From contig NZ_JAMBOH010000006.1 of NCBI RefSeq assembly GCF_023715505.1, forward strand, positions 186,001 through 250,000: 64,000 nucleotides of DNA, in the 5' to 3' direction. Made by a program: the position numbers and the translations under genes. How positions within the stretch are numbered: the first letter of the stretch is position 1; each line of letters opens with the position of its first letter. Origin of the DNA: Neobacillus cucumis (GTDB lineage Bacteria; Bacillota; Bacilli; Bacillales_B; DSM-18226). This document shows positions 46,847 through 56,483 of the stretch, one piece after another. The notes under the pieces were generated by a model, which worked only from the letters and a program-made list of their open reading frames with translations, was not told the origin of the DNA and searched no databases.

Positions 46847-47611
46847 ATGAAGAAAACAATTACAGTCAGAGGTATTACAATTGGGGAAGGTGCTCCTAAA
46901 ATTTGTGTTCCGATGGTAGGGACTAGTTTAGCTCAACTAATAGAGGAGGCAAACTATTTAAACACACTTGATTTGGATGTAGTAGAGTGGCGTGTCGATT
47001 TCTTTGAGGATGTCGAACAAATTGAAAAGGTAATAGAGGCTTTAAATGAGATTCGAGGAATCCTCACAGAGACCCCTCTTGTTTTTACTTTTCGTAGTGC
47101 TAAAGAGGGTGGAGAAAAAGAGGTTAGCACCGCATACTATTTTGAACTAAATAAAGCGATCGCTGAAACTGGCCTAGCCGATATCGTCGATGTTGAGTTA
47201 TTTAATGAAGAAAATGATGTTAAGGCGTTAATAGAAGCAGCTCATGCACAAAATGTTTTTGTGATTATTTCTAATCATGATTTTCAGACGACTCCTGCAA
47301 AAGAGGAGATTATCTCACGTTTATGTAAAGCACAAGAACTAGGGGGAGATCTCCCGAAGATCGCTGTAATGCCAACTAGTACGGCTGATGTACTTACATT
47401 GTTGGATGCAACCACTACTATGAATGAACAGTTCGCAGATAGACCGATTATTACTATGTCAATGGCAGGAAAGGGAGTTATCAGCCGCTTAGCTGGAGAA
47501 TTATTCGGCTCGGCCGTTACTTTTGGAGCTGCTAAGAAGGCTTCCGCACCCGGGCAGGTAGCGGTTAAGGAACTGCGAAGCGTATTGAATTTGCTCCATA
47601 CAAGCCTATAA
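46847..47611 (+). CDS. aroD: 3-dehydroquinate dehydratase, type I
   Basis: This enzyme dehydrates 3-dehydroquinate to 3-dehydroshikimate through a Schiff base. The 254 residues have VVEWRVDFF near 45-53, catalytic His144 (ISNHDFQTTP) and Schiff-base Lys171 (LPKIAVMPTS), positions one residue from the E. coli enzyme. ATG 46847 has AAAGGA 9 bases upstream; the in-frame ATG at 46808 lacks homology. It forms a two-gene unit with shikimate kinase and ends at a terminator at 47638. Confidence 0.94.
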   Translation: MKKTITVRGITIGEGAPKICVPMVGTSLAQLIEEANYLNTLDLDVVEWRVDFFEDVEQIEKVIEALNEIRGILTETPLVFTFRSAKEGGEKEVSTAYYFELNKAIAETGLADIVDVELFNEENDVKALIEAAHAQNVFVIISNHDFQTTPAKEEIISRLCKAQELGGDLPKIAVMPTSTADVLTLLDATTTMNEQFADRPIITMSMAGKGVISRLAGELFGSAVTFGAAKKASAPGQVAVKELRSVLNLLHTSL

Positions 47612-47636
47612 ATTACTATTTGGTAGTTAATCTAAT

Positions 47637-47669
47637 GAAGTTCCTGCACATCTCAGGAGCTTTTTTTTT
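47637..47669 (+). terminator. Rho-independent terminator after aroD
   Basis: AAGTTCCTG/CAGGAGCTT with a seven-base loop is followed by a long T-run. Confidence 0.87.
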
Positions 47670-47701
47670 GCATATAAAATGTATAATCTTACAAAGAATA
47701 T

Positions 47702-47715
47702 TGTAAGCGTTTCCA
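47702..47715 (+). promoter_or_regulatory. cre-like site upstream of argC
   Basis: TGTAAGCGTTTCCA matches the CcpA cre consensus except for C at the W position near its end. It lies 53 bases upstream of the -35 of the arginine promoter, so it could act from upstream; significance is uncertain. Confidence 0.35.
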
Positions 47716-47767
47716 AAAATAAATAGGATAATTTTCAGTAAAAATAAAAAATTAGGCTAATTAACTA

Positions 47768-47803
47768 TTGAATAATTATATAATGGTATGTATAATAATT
47801 CAT
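47768..47803 (+). promoter_or_regulatory. arginine operon promoter overlapped by two ARG boxes
   Basis: TTGAAT (47768-47773), 17-base spacer and TATAAT (47791-47796) form a good promoter. Two ARG-box-like 16-mers cover it: TTGAATAATTATATAA (47768-47783) and ATGTATAATAATTCAT (47788-47803), with centres 20 bases apart. An ArgR/AhrC hexamer bound here would shut the promoter when arginine is present. Confidence 0.75.
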
Positions 47804-47830
47804 TATAAAAGCGACTTGGGAGTGGAAGAA

Positions 47831-48868
47831 ATGAAAGCTGCAATTATCGGTGGAACAGGTTATGGATCAATTGAGTTAGTCAGGTTAATTAATAAGCACC
47901 CATACTTGGAGATTGGTTCAGTTGTATCCAACTCCCAAGCTGGAGTTAGTTTTAGTGATGTGTATCCACATCTTTCCCACGTTGTTGATCAAACACTTGA
48001 AACATTTAATGCTGATAGATTAAGTGAAGAAAATGACATTGTTTTTCTCGCTACCCCTTCAGGTGTGAGCAGCAAACTTGTACCACAGCTGCTTGAAAAA
48101 AGAATCAAGTGTATTGACCTATCCGGAGATTTCCGGTTGAGGTCTGCTGAAGAGTACGAGAATTGGTATAAACACGCATCACCGGAAGAGATGTACTTAA
48201 AACAGGCAGTCTACGGTTTGAGTGAAATCTATAAAGAGAAAATCAGGCAGTCAACTTTAATTGCTAATCCCGGCTGCTATCCAACAGCAACAAATCTTGG
48301 TCTTTTACCCATACTTAAATCAAAATTAGCAGATGAAAAATCGATTATTATTGATGCTAAATCAGGAGTATCTGGTGCGGGAAGAAGCTTGTCATTAACT
48401 TCCCATTACTCAGAGATTAATGAAAATATTAAAGCTTATAAACTAGGAAAACATCAGCATATCCCTGAAATAGAACAAGTTTTGTCAGATGAGAGTGGTA
48501 ATCCTATTACCGTTACCTTTACTACACATCTTGTTCCAATGACAAGGGGAATCATGTGCACGATGTATGTGAATCTAAAAGAAAAAATTTCAACCAAAAA
48601 AGTTATTGATTTATATAAACAATTTTATCAAGAATCTCATTTTATAAGAGTACGCCAGGAAGGAAATATACCCGCAACAAAAGAAGTTATGGGATCAAAC
48701 TTTTGTGATATTGGCTTGCATGTGGATGAGCGAACTAATCGGTTAACTGTCATCTCAGTTATCGACAATTTAGTTAAAGGGGCTGCAGGTCAAGCGATTC
48801 AAAACGCCAATCTAATGAATGGCTGGGATGATCAAACTGGGCTCACTGATTTACCAATATATCCATAA
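47831..48868 (+). CDS. argC: N-acetyl-gamma-glutamyl-phosphate reductase
   Basis: This enzyme reduces acetylglutamyl phosphate to the semialdehyde with NADPH. The 345 residues have the nucleotide loop IIGGTGYGSIELVRL (5-19), catalytic Cys149 in NPGCYPTA, and GKHQHIPEIEQ near 209-219. ATG 47831 has GGAGTGGAAG upstream; the longer frame from 47768 begins inside the promoter. It is first gene of argC-argJ-argB-argD-carA-carB-argF, the Bacillus order. Confidence 0.96.
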   Translation: MKAAIIGGTGYGSIELVRLINKHPYLEIGSVVSNSQAGVSFSDVYPHLSHVVDQTLETFNADRLSEENDIVFLATPSGVSSKLVPQLLEKRIKCIDLSGDFRLRSAEEYENWYKHASPEEMYLKQAVYGLSEIYKEKIRQSTLIANPGCYPTATNLGLLPILKSKLADEKSIIIDAKSGVSGAGRSLSLTSHYSEINENIKAYKLGKHQHIPEIEQVLSDESGNPITVTFTTHLVPMTRGIMCTMYVNLKEKISTKKVIDLYKQFYQESHFIRVRQEGNIPATKEVMGSNFCDIGLHVDERTNRLTVISVIDNLVKGAAGQAIQNANLMNGWDDQTGLTDLPIYP

Positions 48869-48939
48869 GTTAAAACTAATAAATTACTAGTTAAATAGCC
48901 CGGTTAAATGCCAAGGGAATCTTAAGGGGGAAAAGGAAA

Positions 48940-50169
48940 TTGACACAAGCCACATCAACCAACAAAATCGTTATACTTGGAAATGAGAGTGTAACCTTAC
49001 CAAAAGGGTATAAGGCCGGTGGTATGCATTGCGGAATTAAGAAGAAGCGCCTTGATTTAGGATATATCGTATCGGATGTCCCAGCCGCAGTTGCGGGAGT
49101 TTATACAACTAATATTTTTCAGGCTGCACCACTTATCGTAACCCAAGAAAGTATAGCAAAAGAAAATAAAATCCAAGCAATACTTGTAAACTCCGGAAAT
49201 GCTAATGCCTGTACAGGCGAGCAGGGTTTACTTGATGCAGCAGAGATGCAAAAAAAATTCGCAGACGAGTTAGGCGTACAACAGCATCTTGTGGCAGTTA
49301 CTTCAACGGGAGTAATCGGTGAATTGCTACCAATGGATTGTATTAATACTGGAATAAAACAAATCCTCCAATCGGAATATGAACAAGAGGAAAATTTTAA
49401 ACAAGCTATTTTAACAACTGATACTTGTATCAAACAAATTGGTGTTCAATTAACAATAGATGGAAAGACCATTTCAATCGGCGGTGCTGCAAAAGGCTCC
49501 GGGATGATTCATCCGAATATGGCCACCATGCTCGGCTTTGTAACAACCGATGCAAACATAGCTCAAGAGGACTTATTAGCAGCTCTTAAGGATGTAACAA
49601 ATCAAACTTTTAATATGATTACGGTCGATGGCGATACAAGTACCAATGATATGGTGCTGGTTATGGCAAACGGTTTAGCGGGCAATGAACAGCTAACAAA
49701 AGAACATCCAGACTGGGACTGTTTTGTGGATGGCTTAGGTATTGTCTGTAAGGAACTTGCCAAAAAGATTGCTAGAGACGGTGAAGGTGCAACAAAGCTT
49801 GTTGAAATCCAAGTAAGTGGGGCTTTCAGCACAAATGCAGCTAAAACGGTCGGCAAATCAATTATTTCTTCTAATCTCGTTAAAACAGCAATCTATGGAA
49901 CAGACCCTAACTGGGGAAGAATTGTCACAGCTGCTGGATACAGCGGTGTACCAATTGAACCAAATTTATTAGAAGTTTCAATCGGTCAATATAAAGTGTT
50001 TGAAAAGGGCTTACCGTGTCCAATCGTTGAAGAAGAGGTAAAAAGCTACTTAGAACAAGAGAACGTTGTTATATATGTTAACTTAAATCAGGGTGACTAC
50101 AGTGCAACGGCCTGGGGATGCGATCTTACTTATGATTATGTAAAAATTAATGCATCCTACCGCACTTAA
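48940..50169 (+). CDS. argJ: bifunctional glutamate N-acetyltransferase / ornithine acetyltransferase
   Basis: This enzyme transfers acetyl from acetylornithine to glutamate and, in the bifunctional form, also makes acetylglutamate from acetyl-CoA. The 409 residues show the self-cleavage site between Ala and the nucleophile Thr196 in HPNMATMLGF, VNSGNANACTG near 83-93, and GTDPNWGRI near 316-324. TTG start with AAGGGGGAAAAGG upstream. The family separates into bifunctional and monofunctional types; absence of argA here fits the cyclic route. Confidence 0.95.
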   Translation: MTQATSTNKIVILGNESVTLPKGYKAGGMHCGIKKKRLDLGYIVSDVPAAVAGVYTTNIFQAAPLIVTQESIAKENKIQAILVNSGNANACTGEQGLLDAAEMQKKFADELGVQQHLVAVTSTGVIGELLPMDCINTGIKQILQSEYEQEENFKQAILTTDTCIKQIGVQLTIDGKTISIGGAAKGSGMIHPNMATMLGFVTTDANIAQEDLLAALKDVTNQTFNMITVDGDTSTNDMVLVMANGLAGNEQLTKEHPDWDCFVDGLGIVCKELAKKIARDGEGATKLVEIQVSGAFSTNAAKTVGKSIISSNLVKTAIYGTDPNWGRIVTAAGYSGVPIEPNLLEVSIGQYKVFEKGLPCPIVEEEVKSYLEQENVVIYVNLNQGDYSATAWGCDLTYDYVKINASYRT

Positions 50170-50181
50170 GGGAGGACAAAA

Positions 50182-50979
50182 ATGAAATATTTAGTCATTA
50201 AGTGTGGCGGAAGTGTGTTAGAAAATCTGCCAAGATCCTTTTATGAGGATATCGTAAAAATGCATACATCTAGTGAGTGGACGCCCATTATTGTTCATGG
50301 CGGGGGCCCATTAATTACGTCTTTACTAAAAAGCTTAAACGTTGAAACCAAATTTGTGAATGGATTAAGAGTAACTGACCATCAAGTGTTAGACGTAGTC
50401 GAAATGGTTTTAAGCGGATCGGTCAATAAACAAGTGGTTAGAAACCTTGTAGAAGTAGGTGGAAACGCGATAGGAATTAGCGGCGTTGACGGTGGATTAC
50501 TAAAGGCTGTGCCAACAGCTGATGCAAAAACCTTAGGTTTTGTTGGAGAAGTGGTAGAAGTCAATCACAGCATCATCGAAGGCATTATAAACCAAGGATT
50601 TATCCCGGTTATATCTCCTGTAGGAATTGATGCAGGTGGGCAGCGTTACAATATAAATGGTGATATTGCTGCCTCAGCCATTGCCAAGGCATTAGAAGCA
50701 AACCTATGCTTCATCAGTGATATTCCGGGAATCTTAGTTGACAAGAATGGGGTAAAAACAAAGCTTGATAAGGTCTCAAAGACCATAATTGAACAAATGA
50801 TCCTAGAACAAACCATTTATGGAGGGATGATTCCAAAGGTCAAAGCCGCGATTGACGGTCTTGTTCACAACATCCCTGAAGTAGGAATCATTAATGGGTT
50901 TGAGAAAAATAGTCTGTTAGACTACTCAAACGGCAAATGCGTCGGTACAAAAATTGTCTTAGAAGAGGAGATAGCCTAA
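50182..50979 (+). CDS. argB: acetylglutamate kinase
   Basis: This enzyme phosphorylates N-acetylglutamate with ATP, the second step of the pathway. The 265 residues show KCGGSVLENL (7-16), HGGGPLI near 39-45, NGLRVTDHQVLDVVEMVLSG near 59-78, and DIPGIL near 189-194. ATG after GGGAGGAC. Its stop codon overlaps the start of argD by one base (TAATG), so the two are translationally coupled. Confidence 0.95.
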   Translation: MKYLVIKCGGSVLENLPRSFYEDIVKMHTSSEWTPIIVHGGGPLITSLLKSLNVETKFVNGLRVTDHQVLDVVEMVLSGSVNKQVVRNLVEVGGNAIGISGVDGGLLKAVPTADAKTLGFVGEVVEVNHSIIEGIINQGFIPVISPVGIDAGGQRYNINGDIAASAIAKALEANLCFISDIPGILVDKNGVKTKLDKVSKTIIEQMILEQTIYGGMIPKVKAAIDGLVHNIPEVGIINGFEKNSLLDYSNGKCVGTKIVLEEEIA

Positions 50980-52178
50980 TGGTTAACAATACATCCGTCT
51001 CCCTAACCACACCAGTAATGGCCACATACAGTCGCTTTCCTGTCACATTAGTAAAGGGAAAAGGTAGTTACGTGTGGGACGACGAGGAGAATCAATTCTT
51101 AGATTTCACTTCAGGCATAGCCACATGTAACTTAGGGCATGTTCCCGATCCAGTTAAGGAAAAGCTAGAGGAACAATTGCAAAACCTGTGGCATTGTTCA
51201 AATTTATATAACATTCCTAATCAAGAGCAGCTTGCTGCATTACTAACAGCTAATAGCTGTGGCGATCAGGTTTTTTTCTGTAATAGTGGTGCAGAAGCAA
51301 ACGAAGCTGCTATTAAACTGGCAAGACGATACGCTAATAAAATAAAAGGAAGCAATTCTTCAGAAGTGGTTACCTTTCAACAATCCTTCCACGGAAGAAC
51401 CTTAGCTACGTTAACTGCAACAGGACAGGAAAAAATCCAACAGGGCTTTGCACCGCTAATGCCCGGATTCAGCTACCTGCCATTTAATGACGAGGAAGCG
51501 TTAGATCAGCTTATCACCCTTAAACCTGCAGCAGTTTTACTGGAATTGGTTCAAGGTGAAGGCGGAGTTATTCCGGCAAATCAGGAATGGGTGACAAAAC
51601 TAGCACATATCTGTAAGGAAAATGAGATCCTCCTGATGGTGGATGAAATCCAAACAGGAATCGGCAGAACGGGAACATTATTTGCCTATGAGCAATATTC
51701 GATCGAACCAGATGTGATAAGTATCGCAAAAGGGTTGGGTTCTGGTTTTCCAATTGGAGCGATTATTGCTAAAGAAGAGGCAGCAAAAGGGTTTGAACCC
51801 GGCAGCCACGGCAGTACTTTTGGCGGAAACCCCTTAGCAACAGCAGCGGGGCTTGCCACAGTGACCCATATTATGGAGAGTAATCTGTTGGAAGATGTTA
51901 AGGATACGGTAAATTATCTCGACCAGCAGCTTCTACAATTAAAAGAGAAGCATTCTTTTATAAAGGAAATTCGCGGTAAAGGTTTCCTAAAAGGATTAGT
52001 GGTAGAGATTAATGCTTTGGAAATCGTGCAAAAGGCGATTGCCAACCATCTCTTAATCTTAACTGCCGGACCAAATGTGGTTCGAATCTTACCGCCATTA
52101 ACGGTAACAAAAGCGGAGATTGATGAATTTACTGTAGCGTTGGAAGAAACATTCCAAAGTATAGAGAAAGGCGTGTGA
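50979..52178 (+). CDS. argD: acetylornithine aminotransferase
   Basis: This PLP enzyme makes N-acetylornithine from the semialdehyde and glutamate. The 399 residues carry FCNSGAEANEAAIKLAR near 103-119, SFHGRTLATLTATGQ, the cofactor aspartate in VDEIQTGIGRTG, and the PLP Lys251 in SIAKGLGSGFPIGA. The start ATG overlaps the argB stop; GAGGAGATAG gives the ribosome site. The carA start overlaps its 3' end by 4 bases. Confidence 0.95.
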   Translation: MVNNTSVSLTTPVMATYSRFPVTLVKGKGSYVWDDEENQFLDFTSGIATCNLGHVPDPVKEKLEEQLQNLWHCSNLYNIPNQEQLAALLTANSCGDQVFFCNSGAEANEAAIKLARRYANKIKGSNSSEVVTFQQSFHGRTLATLTATGQEKIQQGFAPLMPGFSYLPFNDEEALDQLITLKPAAVLLELVQGEGGVIPANQEWVTKLAHICKENEILLMVDEIQTGIGRTGTLFAYEQYSIEPDVISIAKGLGSGFPIGAIIAKEEAAKGFEPGSHGSTFGGNPLATAAGLATVTHIMESNLLEDVKDTVNYLDQQLLQLKEKHSFIKEIRGKGFLKGLVVEINALEIVQKAIANHLLILTAGPNVVRILPPLTVTKAEIDEFTVALEETFQSIEKGV

Positions 52179-53260
52179 ATATTTTGGAAAAGGGTTATCT
52201 TACTTTGGAAACAGGAGAAGTTTTTGAAGGTATACTAATAGGTGCAGAGAAGGACTCTCTCGGAGAGGTCGTTTTTAATACAAGTATGACCGGATATCAG
52301 GAGATCATCTCAGACCCATCTTATGCCGGACAGATTATCACTTTCTGTTATCCAATCATTGGAAACTATGGGATTAATGCATTAGATGATGAAAGTATTT
52401 CTCCCGCCTTAGCAGGAGTAGTAATAGGTGATTTATGTGAAACACCAAGTCATTATCAATCCATCAATAATTTTTCAGAAAAGCTGAAAATTGCCGGGGT
52501 GGCCGGGATTGCCGATGTAGATACAAGACGACTTGTCAAAACTATTCGCAGCCGTGGAACGGTAAAAGCCTATCTAGGTAAAGAAAAGGGAATCAAATTG
52601 CCTAGCGATCAAAAAGCAACAATGTGGGTGGAAAAAGTATCTACCAATAAGATTCAATATTTCAAGAATAATGGGCCTCACGTCGTGTTAATGGATTTCG
52701 GATATAAAAAGTCTATCCTTCATGCGCTTTTAGAGGAAAACTGTTCGGTAACGATTGTCCCTTACACAACTACATTTGAGAAAATAAAATCCTTAAATCC
52801 AGATGGTATTTTATTAAGTAATGGGCCTGGGGACCCCATGCAGTTAAAAGCGTGGTTCCCGGAAATTAAAAAAATCACCCAGGCCTTCCCAACACTTGGA
52901 ATATGCCTTGGCCATCAGCTGATTGCATTGTCATATGGGGCAAAAACTACAAAACTTGCATATGGACACAGGGGCGGAAACCATCCTGTTAAGGAATTGA
53001 CAACGGGTAAGGTGAAAATTACCGCACAAAATCATAGCTATGTTGTTCTGGATGAGAGCATTGATCAAAAGGTATTTAATGTTACCTACCGAAATATCAA
53101 TGACCAATCGATTGAAGGATTGCAACATAAATTGTATCCAATTCAAACCGTTCAATTTCATCCGGAAGCACATCCCGGACCAAGCGACACGGATTATATT
53201 TTTAAAGATTTTGTGAGTCAGATCGCATCATTGGGAGAGAACATTTATGCCGTTAAATAA
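52175..53260 (+). CDS. carA: carbamoyl-phosphate synthase small (glutaminase) subunit, arginine-type
   Basis: This subunit hydrolyses glutamine and passes ammonia to CarB. The 361 residues have an N-terminal CPSase domain (MTGYQEIISDPSYAGQII near 35-52) and a C-terminal class I amidotransferase (catalytic Cys244 in GICLGHQL, His and Glu in FHPEAHPGP). GTG start, or TTG nine bases on, both near AGAAAGG. Inclusion in the arg operon marks it as the arginine-specific isozyme, as in B. subtilis; a pyrimidine pair would be expected elsewhere in the genome. Confidence 0.94.
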   Translation: MNILEKGYLTLETGEVFEGILIGAEKDSLGEVVFNTSMTGYQEIISDPSYAGQIITFCYPIIGNYGINALDDESISPALAGVVIGDLCETPSHYQSINNFSEKLKIAGVAGIADVDTRRLVKTIRSRGTVKAYLGKEKGIKLPSDQKATMWVEKVSTNKIQYFKNNGPHVVLMDFGYKKSILHALLEENCSVTIVPYTTTFEKIKSLNPDGILLSNGPGDPMQLKAWFPEIKKITQAFPTLGICLGHQLIALSYGAKTTKLAYGHRGGNHPVKELTTGKVKITAQNHSYVVLDESIDQKVFNVTYRNINDQSIEGLQHKLYPIQTVQFHPEAHPGPSDTDYIFKDFVSQIASLGENIYAVK

Positions 53261-56200
53261 AAATCTAAAAAAAGTACTCGTCATTGGTTCAGGCCCGATT
53301 GTAATAGGGCAGGCAGCAGAATTTGACTATGCCGGCACACAGGCGTGTATCGCCCTAAGGGAAGAGGGACTTGAGGTTGTTCTCGTCAATAACAACCCAG
53401 CTACAATTATGACTGACGAAGCAGTTGCAGATAAAGTTTATATCGAGCCGCTGAATGTAGAAACAATTGAAAAAATTATCCAAAAAGAAAAACCAGATGG
53501 GGTAATCGGTACACTTGGCGGTCAAACTGGATTAAATTTAACCGTTGAGCTATTTGAACAAAAAGTTTTAGAGAAATACAGTGTTGAACTTTTAGGGACA
53601 TCGGTAGCATCCATTAAAAATGGAGAAGACCGTGAGAGGTTTCGTAACTTAATGTTAAAAATTGGTGAACCAATCCCAGAATCTGAAATCATTCACACCT
53701 ATGAAGAAGGAGTTCAGTTTGTTCAAAAAATCGGTTTTCCTGTCATCATCCGCCCTGCCTATACGCTTGGAGGAGAGGGTGGAGGATTCGCCTATAACGA
53801 AGAGGAACTTGAACTTGTGCTAAAAAAAGGTTTAGCCGCAAGCCCTATTCACCAAGTGTTAGTTGAAAAAAGCATTAAAGGCTGGAAAGAAATTGAATAT
53901 GAGGTCATGAGAGACGCAAATGATACGTGCATCATCGTTTGTAATATGGAAAATATGGATCCTGTTGGAGTTCATACTGGAGATTCCATTGTTGTCGCCC
54001 CATCACAAACATTAACAGATGTTCAATATCAAATGCTGCGTGACGTTTCGATTAAAGTAATAAGAGAGTTAAAGATTATCGGTGGATGTAATATTCAATT
54101 TGCACTTCACCCGGAATCCAATCAATACTATATTATCGAGGTTAATCCAAGGGTAAGCCGTTCATCGGCGCTTGCTTCAAAGGCCACAGGATACCCGATC
54201 GCAAGGATGGCGGCAAAGTGTGCGGTTGGTTATCATCTTGATGAGATTGTGAACCCGATAACAGGTAATACGTTTGCTTCTTTTGAGCCAGCGATTGATT
54301 ATATTGTGGTGAAACTGCCTCGCTTTCCATTTGACAAGTTCCCTGAAGCAGACCGGACATTGGGGACACAAATGAAAGCAACAGGGGAAGTTATGGCAAT
54401 CGACCGAACATTTGAAGGAGCTTTAAACAAAGCGATTCGTTCTATGGAAATGAATGTTTATGGTCTATGTCAAACAGCTTATGAGTCATTAGAAGAATCC
54501 TCTTTAATTGAATTGCTTCATATAGCAAATGATAAGCGCTTATTTGTCATCGCGGAAGCGTTTAGAAGAGAGTTCACTCTTCAAAAAGTACAACAGCTGA
54601 CAGAGATTGACCCGTGGTTTTTACACAAAATTAGCTCAATCGTTGCGTTAGAAAAGGAACTTGCATCCTTTGAATGGAGTACCGTTCCAGTCGACCTGCT
54701 TAAAAGAGCCAAAAGAAATAATGTGGCCGATAAGTTATTAGCGCAAATTTATGAGATCCCGGAAAAACAAGTAAGACACAAGTGGAAAGAACTACAGTGG
54801 AAGCCGGGGTACAAAATGGTTGATACTTGTTCTGCTGAATTTGATGCCATTACACCTTACTATTATTCTACATGGCATGGCAGTGATGAGGTCGAAATTA
54901 CAGATAGGAAAAAAATTCTTGTCATTGGTTCTGGTCCAATTCGTATTGGTCAAGGAATCGAATTTGACTATTGTTCTGTTCACGCGGCTAAAGCTCTCAA
55001 GAAAAAAGGGTTTGAAGCTGTTGTAATTAATAACAACCCTGAAACTGTAAGTACGGACTATTCGGTTGCCGACAGTTTGTATTTTGAACCGCTCGCTGCT
55101 GAAGATGTCTTACATGTAATTGAAAAAGAAAAAGTGGATGGCGTGTTAATCCAGTTTGGCGGCCAAACAGCGATTAATCTTGCGCATGATTTAGAAGAAG
55201 AAGGAATTAAGATTTTAGGAACAACGGTTAAAAATGTTGACCGCTTAGAGGATCGTAAGAGATTTTATCAACTCTTGGATGAATTAGAGATTCCTCACAT
55301 TGAAGGAAAAACAGTTTCGCAGCCGGATGAATTGATAGAAGCAGCTAACTCCTTGGGCTACCCAGTGCTTGTTCGTCCATCCTATGTAATTGGCGGCCAG
55401 TCCATGTTTACGATTTTTTCTGAACAAGAGCTAGTACAGTATATTAACCAGCTCGAAGAAAATTCACATGCTGAAATGTGGCCTCTATTAGTTGATAAGT
55501 TCTTACCAGGACTGGAATGTGAAATTGATGTCATCTGTGATGGGGAAAATATCGTCGTACCTGGTATCTTTGAACATATTGAAAAAGCAGGGGTTCATTC
55601 CGGTGATAGTATTACAGTTTTCCCTCCAATCTCTTTATCTAGCAATATTAAAGGAACATTAATTGATTATGCAGGCAGAATCGCAAAATCTGCTCCTGTT
55701 ATTGGTATCATGAATATCCAATTTGTTATCTATGATGAAACTGTTTATGTTCTGGAGGTAAATCCGCGTTCATCACGTACAGTGCCGATTATTAGTAAAG
55801 TCACCGGCGTTCCGATGATTGAGTGGGCAACACGTGTTCAATTAGGTGAATCGTTAACGGAGTTAAGTCAAGATTTAGGATTACTTGCTGAACCTGATTA
55901 CTTTTCAGTAAAAGCTCCTGTGTTTTCTTCTAGTAAGCTTAAAGGAGTCGATCATGTACTCGGACCGGAAATGAAGTCCACTGGAGAAGTACTCGGAATC
56001 GGCACTACCTATCAGGCAGCACTTCAAAAATCTGTCCCTTTAATCAATGGAAGCAAGGGAGAAGGTTATCTGCTATGTTCAATTTCTGACAGAGAAAAAA
56101 CCGATAGTCTTGCTATTTTAAAGGAACTAGTAAAAGAAGATTACAAGCTTGCGGCTACAGAAGGAACGGCTGAATTTCTAAAGTCCAATGGTCTTTCTGT

Positions 56201-56483
56201 AGAAATAGTGGTTCAAGACGAAAAAGATTTAAATAATATCTTCCGAAATAAGCCAATTCTGGCCGTTTTTAATATACCAAATCAAGGTCGAAATAAAAAT
56301 AAATTTGGTTTCCATTTACGTGAGTATGCAGTCCGCTATAAAGTACCGGTGTTCACACATCTAGATACAATTGAAACCACATTAGGCGTACAAAAGAAGT
56401 TTGGGGCTGAATATGAAGTAAGGACCGTTAGTGAGTATTACAAATATGAGAAAGAAGGTGCCGTTCATGTTAGAAGCAATTAA
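53247..56483 (+). CDS. carB: carbamoyl-phosphate synthase large subunit, arginine-type
   Basis: This subunit makes carbamoyl phosphate from bicarbonate, ammonia and two ATP. The 1078 residues contain two homologous ATP-grasp halves (starting VLVIGSGPIVIGQAAEFDYAG near 10 and ILVIGSGPIRIGQGIEFDYC near 558), the motifs ENMDPVGVHTGDSIVVAP and GVHSGDSITVFPP, and a C-terminal MGS-like allosteric domain from about 935. Length is normal. It overlaps carA by 14 bases and argF by 17. Confidence 0.96.
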   Translation: MPLNKNLKKVLVIGSGPIVIGQAAEFDYAGTQACIALREEGLEVVLVNNNPATIMTDEAVADKVYIEPLNVETIEKIIQKEKPDGVIGTLGGQTGLNLTVELFEQKVLEKYSVELLGTSVASIKNGEDRERFRNLMLKIGEPIPESEIIHTYEEGVQFVQKIGFPVIIRPAYTLGGEGGGFAYNEEELELVLKKGLAASPIHQVLVEKSIKGWKEIEYEVMRDANDTCIIVCNMENMDPVGVHTGDSIVVAPSQTLTDVQYQMLRDVSIKVIRELKIIGGCNIQFALHPESNQYYIIEVNPRVSRSSALASKATGYPIARMAAKCAVGYHLDEIVNPITGNTFASFEPAIDYIVVKLPRFPFDKFPEADRTLGTQMKATGEVMAIDRTFEGALNKAIRSMEMNVYGLCQTAYESLEESSLIELLHIANDKRLFVIAEAFRREFTLQKVQQLTEIDPWFLHKISSIVALEKELASFEWSTVPVDLLKRAKRNNVADKLLAQIYEIPEKQVRHKWKELQWKPGYKMVDTCSAEFDAITPYYYSTWHGSDEVEITDRKKILVIGSGPIRIGQGIEFDYCSVHAAKALKKKGFEAVVINNNPETVSTDYSVADSLYFEPLAAEDVLHVIEKEKVDGVLIQFGGQTAINLAHDLEEEGIKILGTTVKNVDRLEDRKRFYQLLDELEIPHIEGKTVSQPDELIEAANSLGYPVLVRPSYVIGGQSMFTIFSEQELVQYINQLEENSHAEMWPLLVDKFLPGLECEIDVICDGENIVVPGIFEHIEKAGVHSGDSITVFPPISLSSNIKGTLIDYAGRIAKSAPVIGIMNIQFVIYDETVYVLEVNPRSSRTVPIISKVTGVPMIEWATRVQLGESLTELSQDLGLLAEPDYFSVKAPVFSSSKLKGVDHVLGPEMKSTGEVLGIGTTYQAALQKSVPLINGSKGEGYLLCSISDREKTDSLAILKELVKEDYKLAATEGTAEFLKSNGLSVEIVVQDEKDLNNIFRNKPILAVFNIPNQGRNKNKFGFHLREYAVRYKVPVFTHLDTIETTLGVQKKFGAEYEVRTVSEYYKYEKEGAVHVRSN

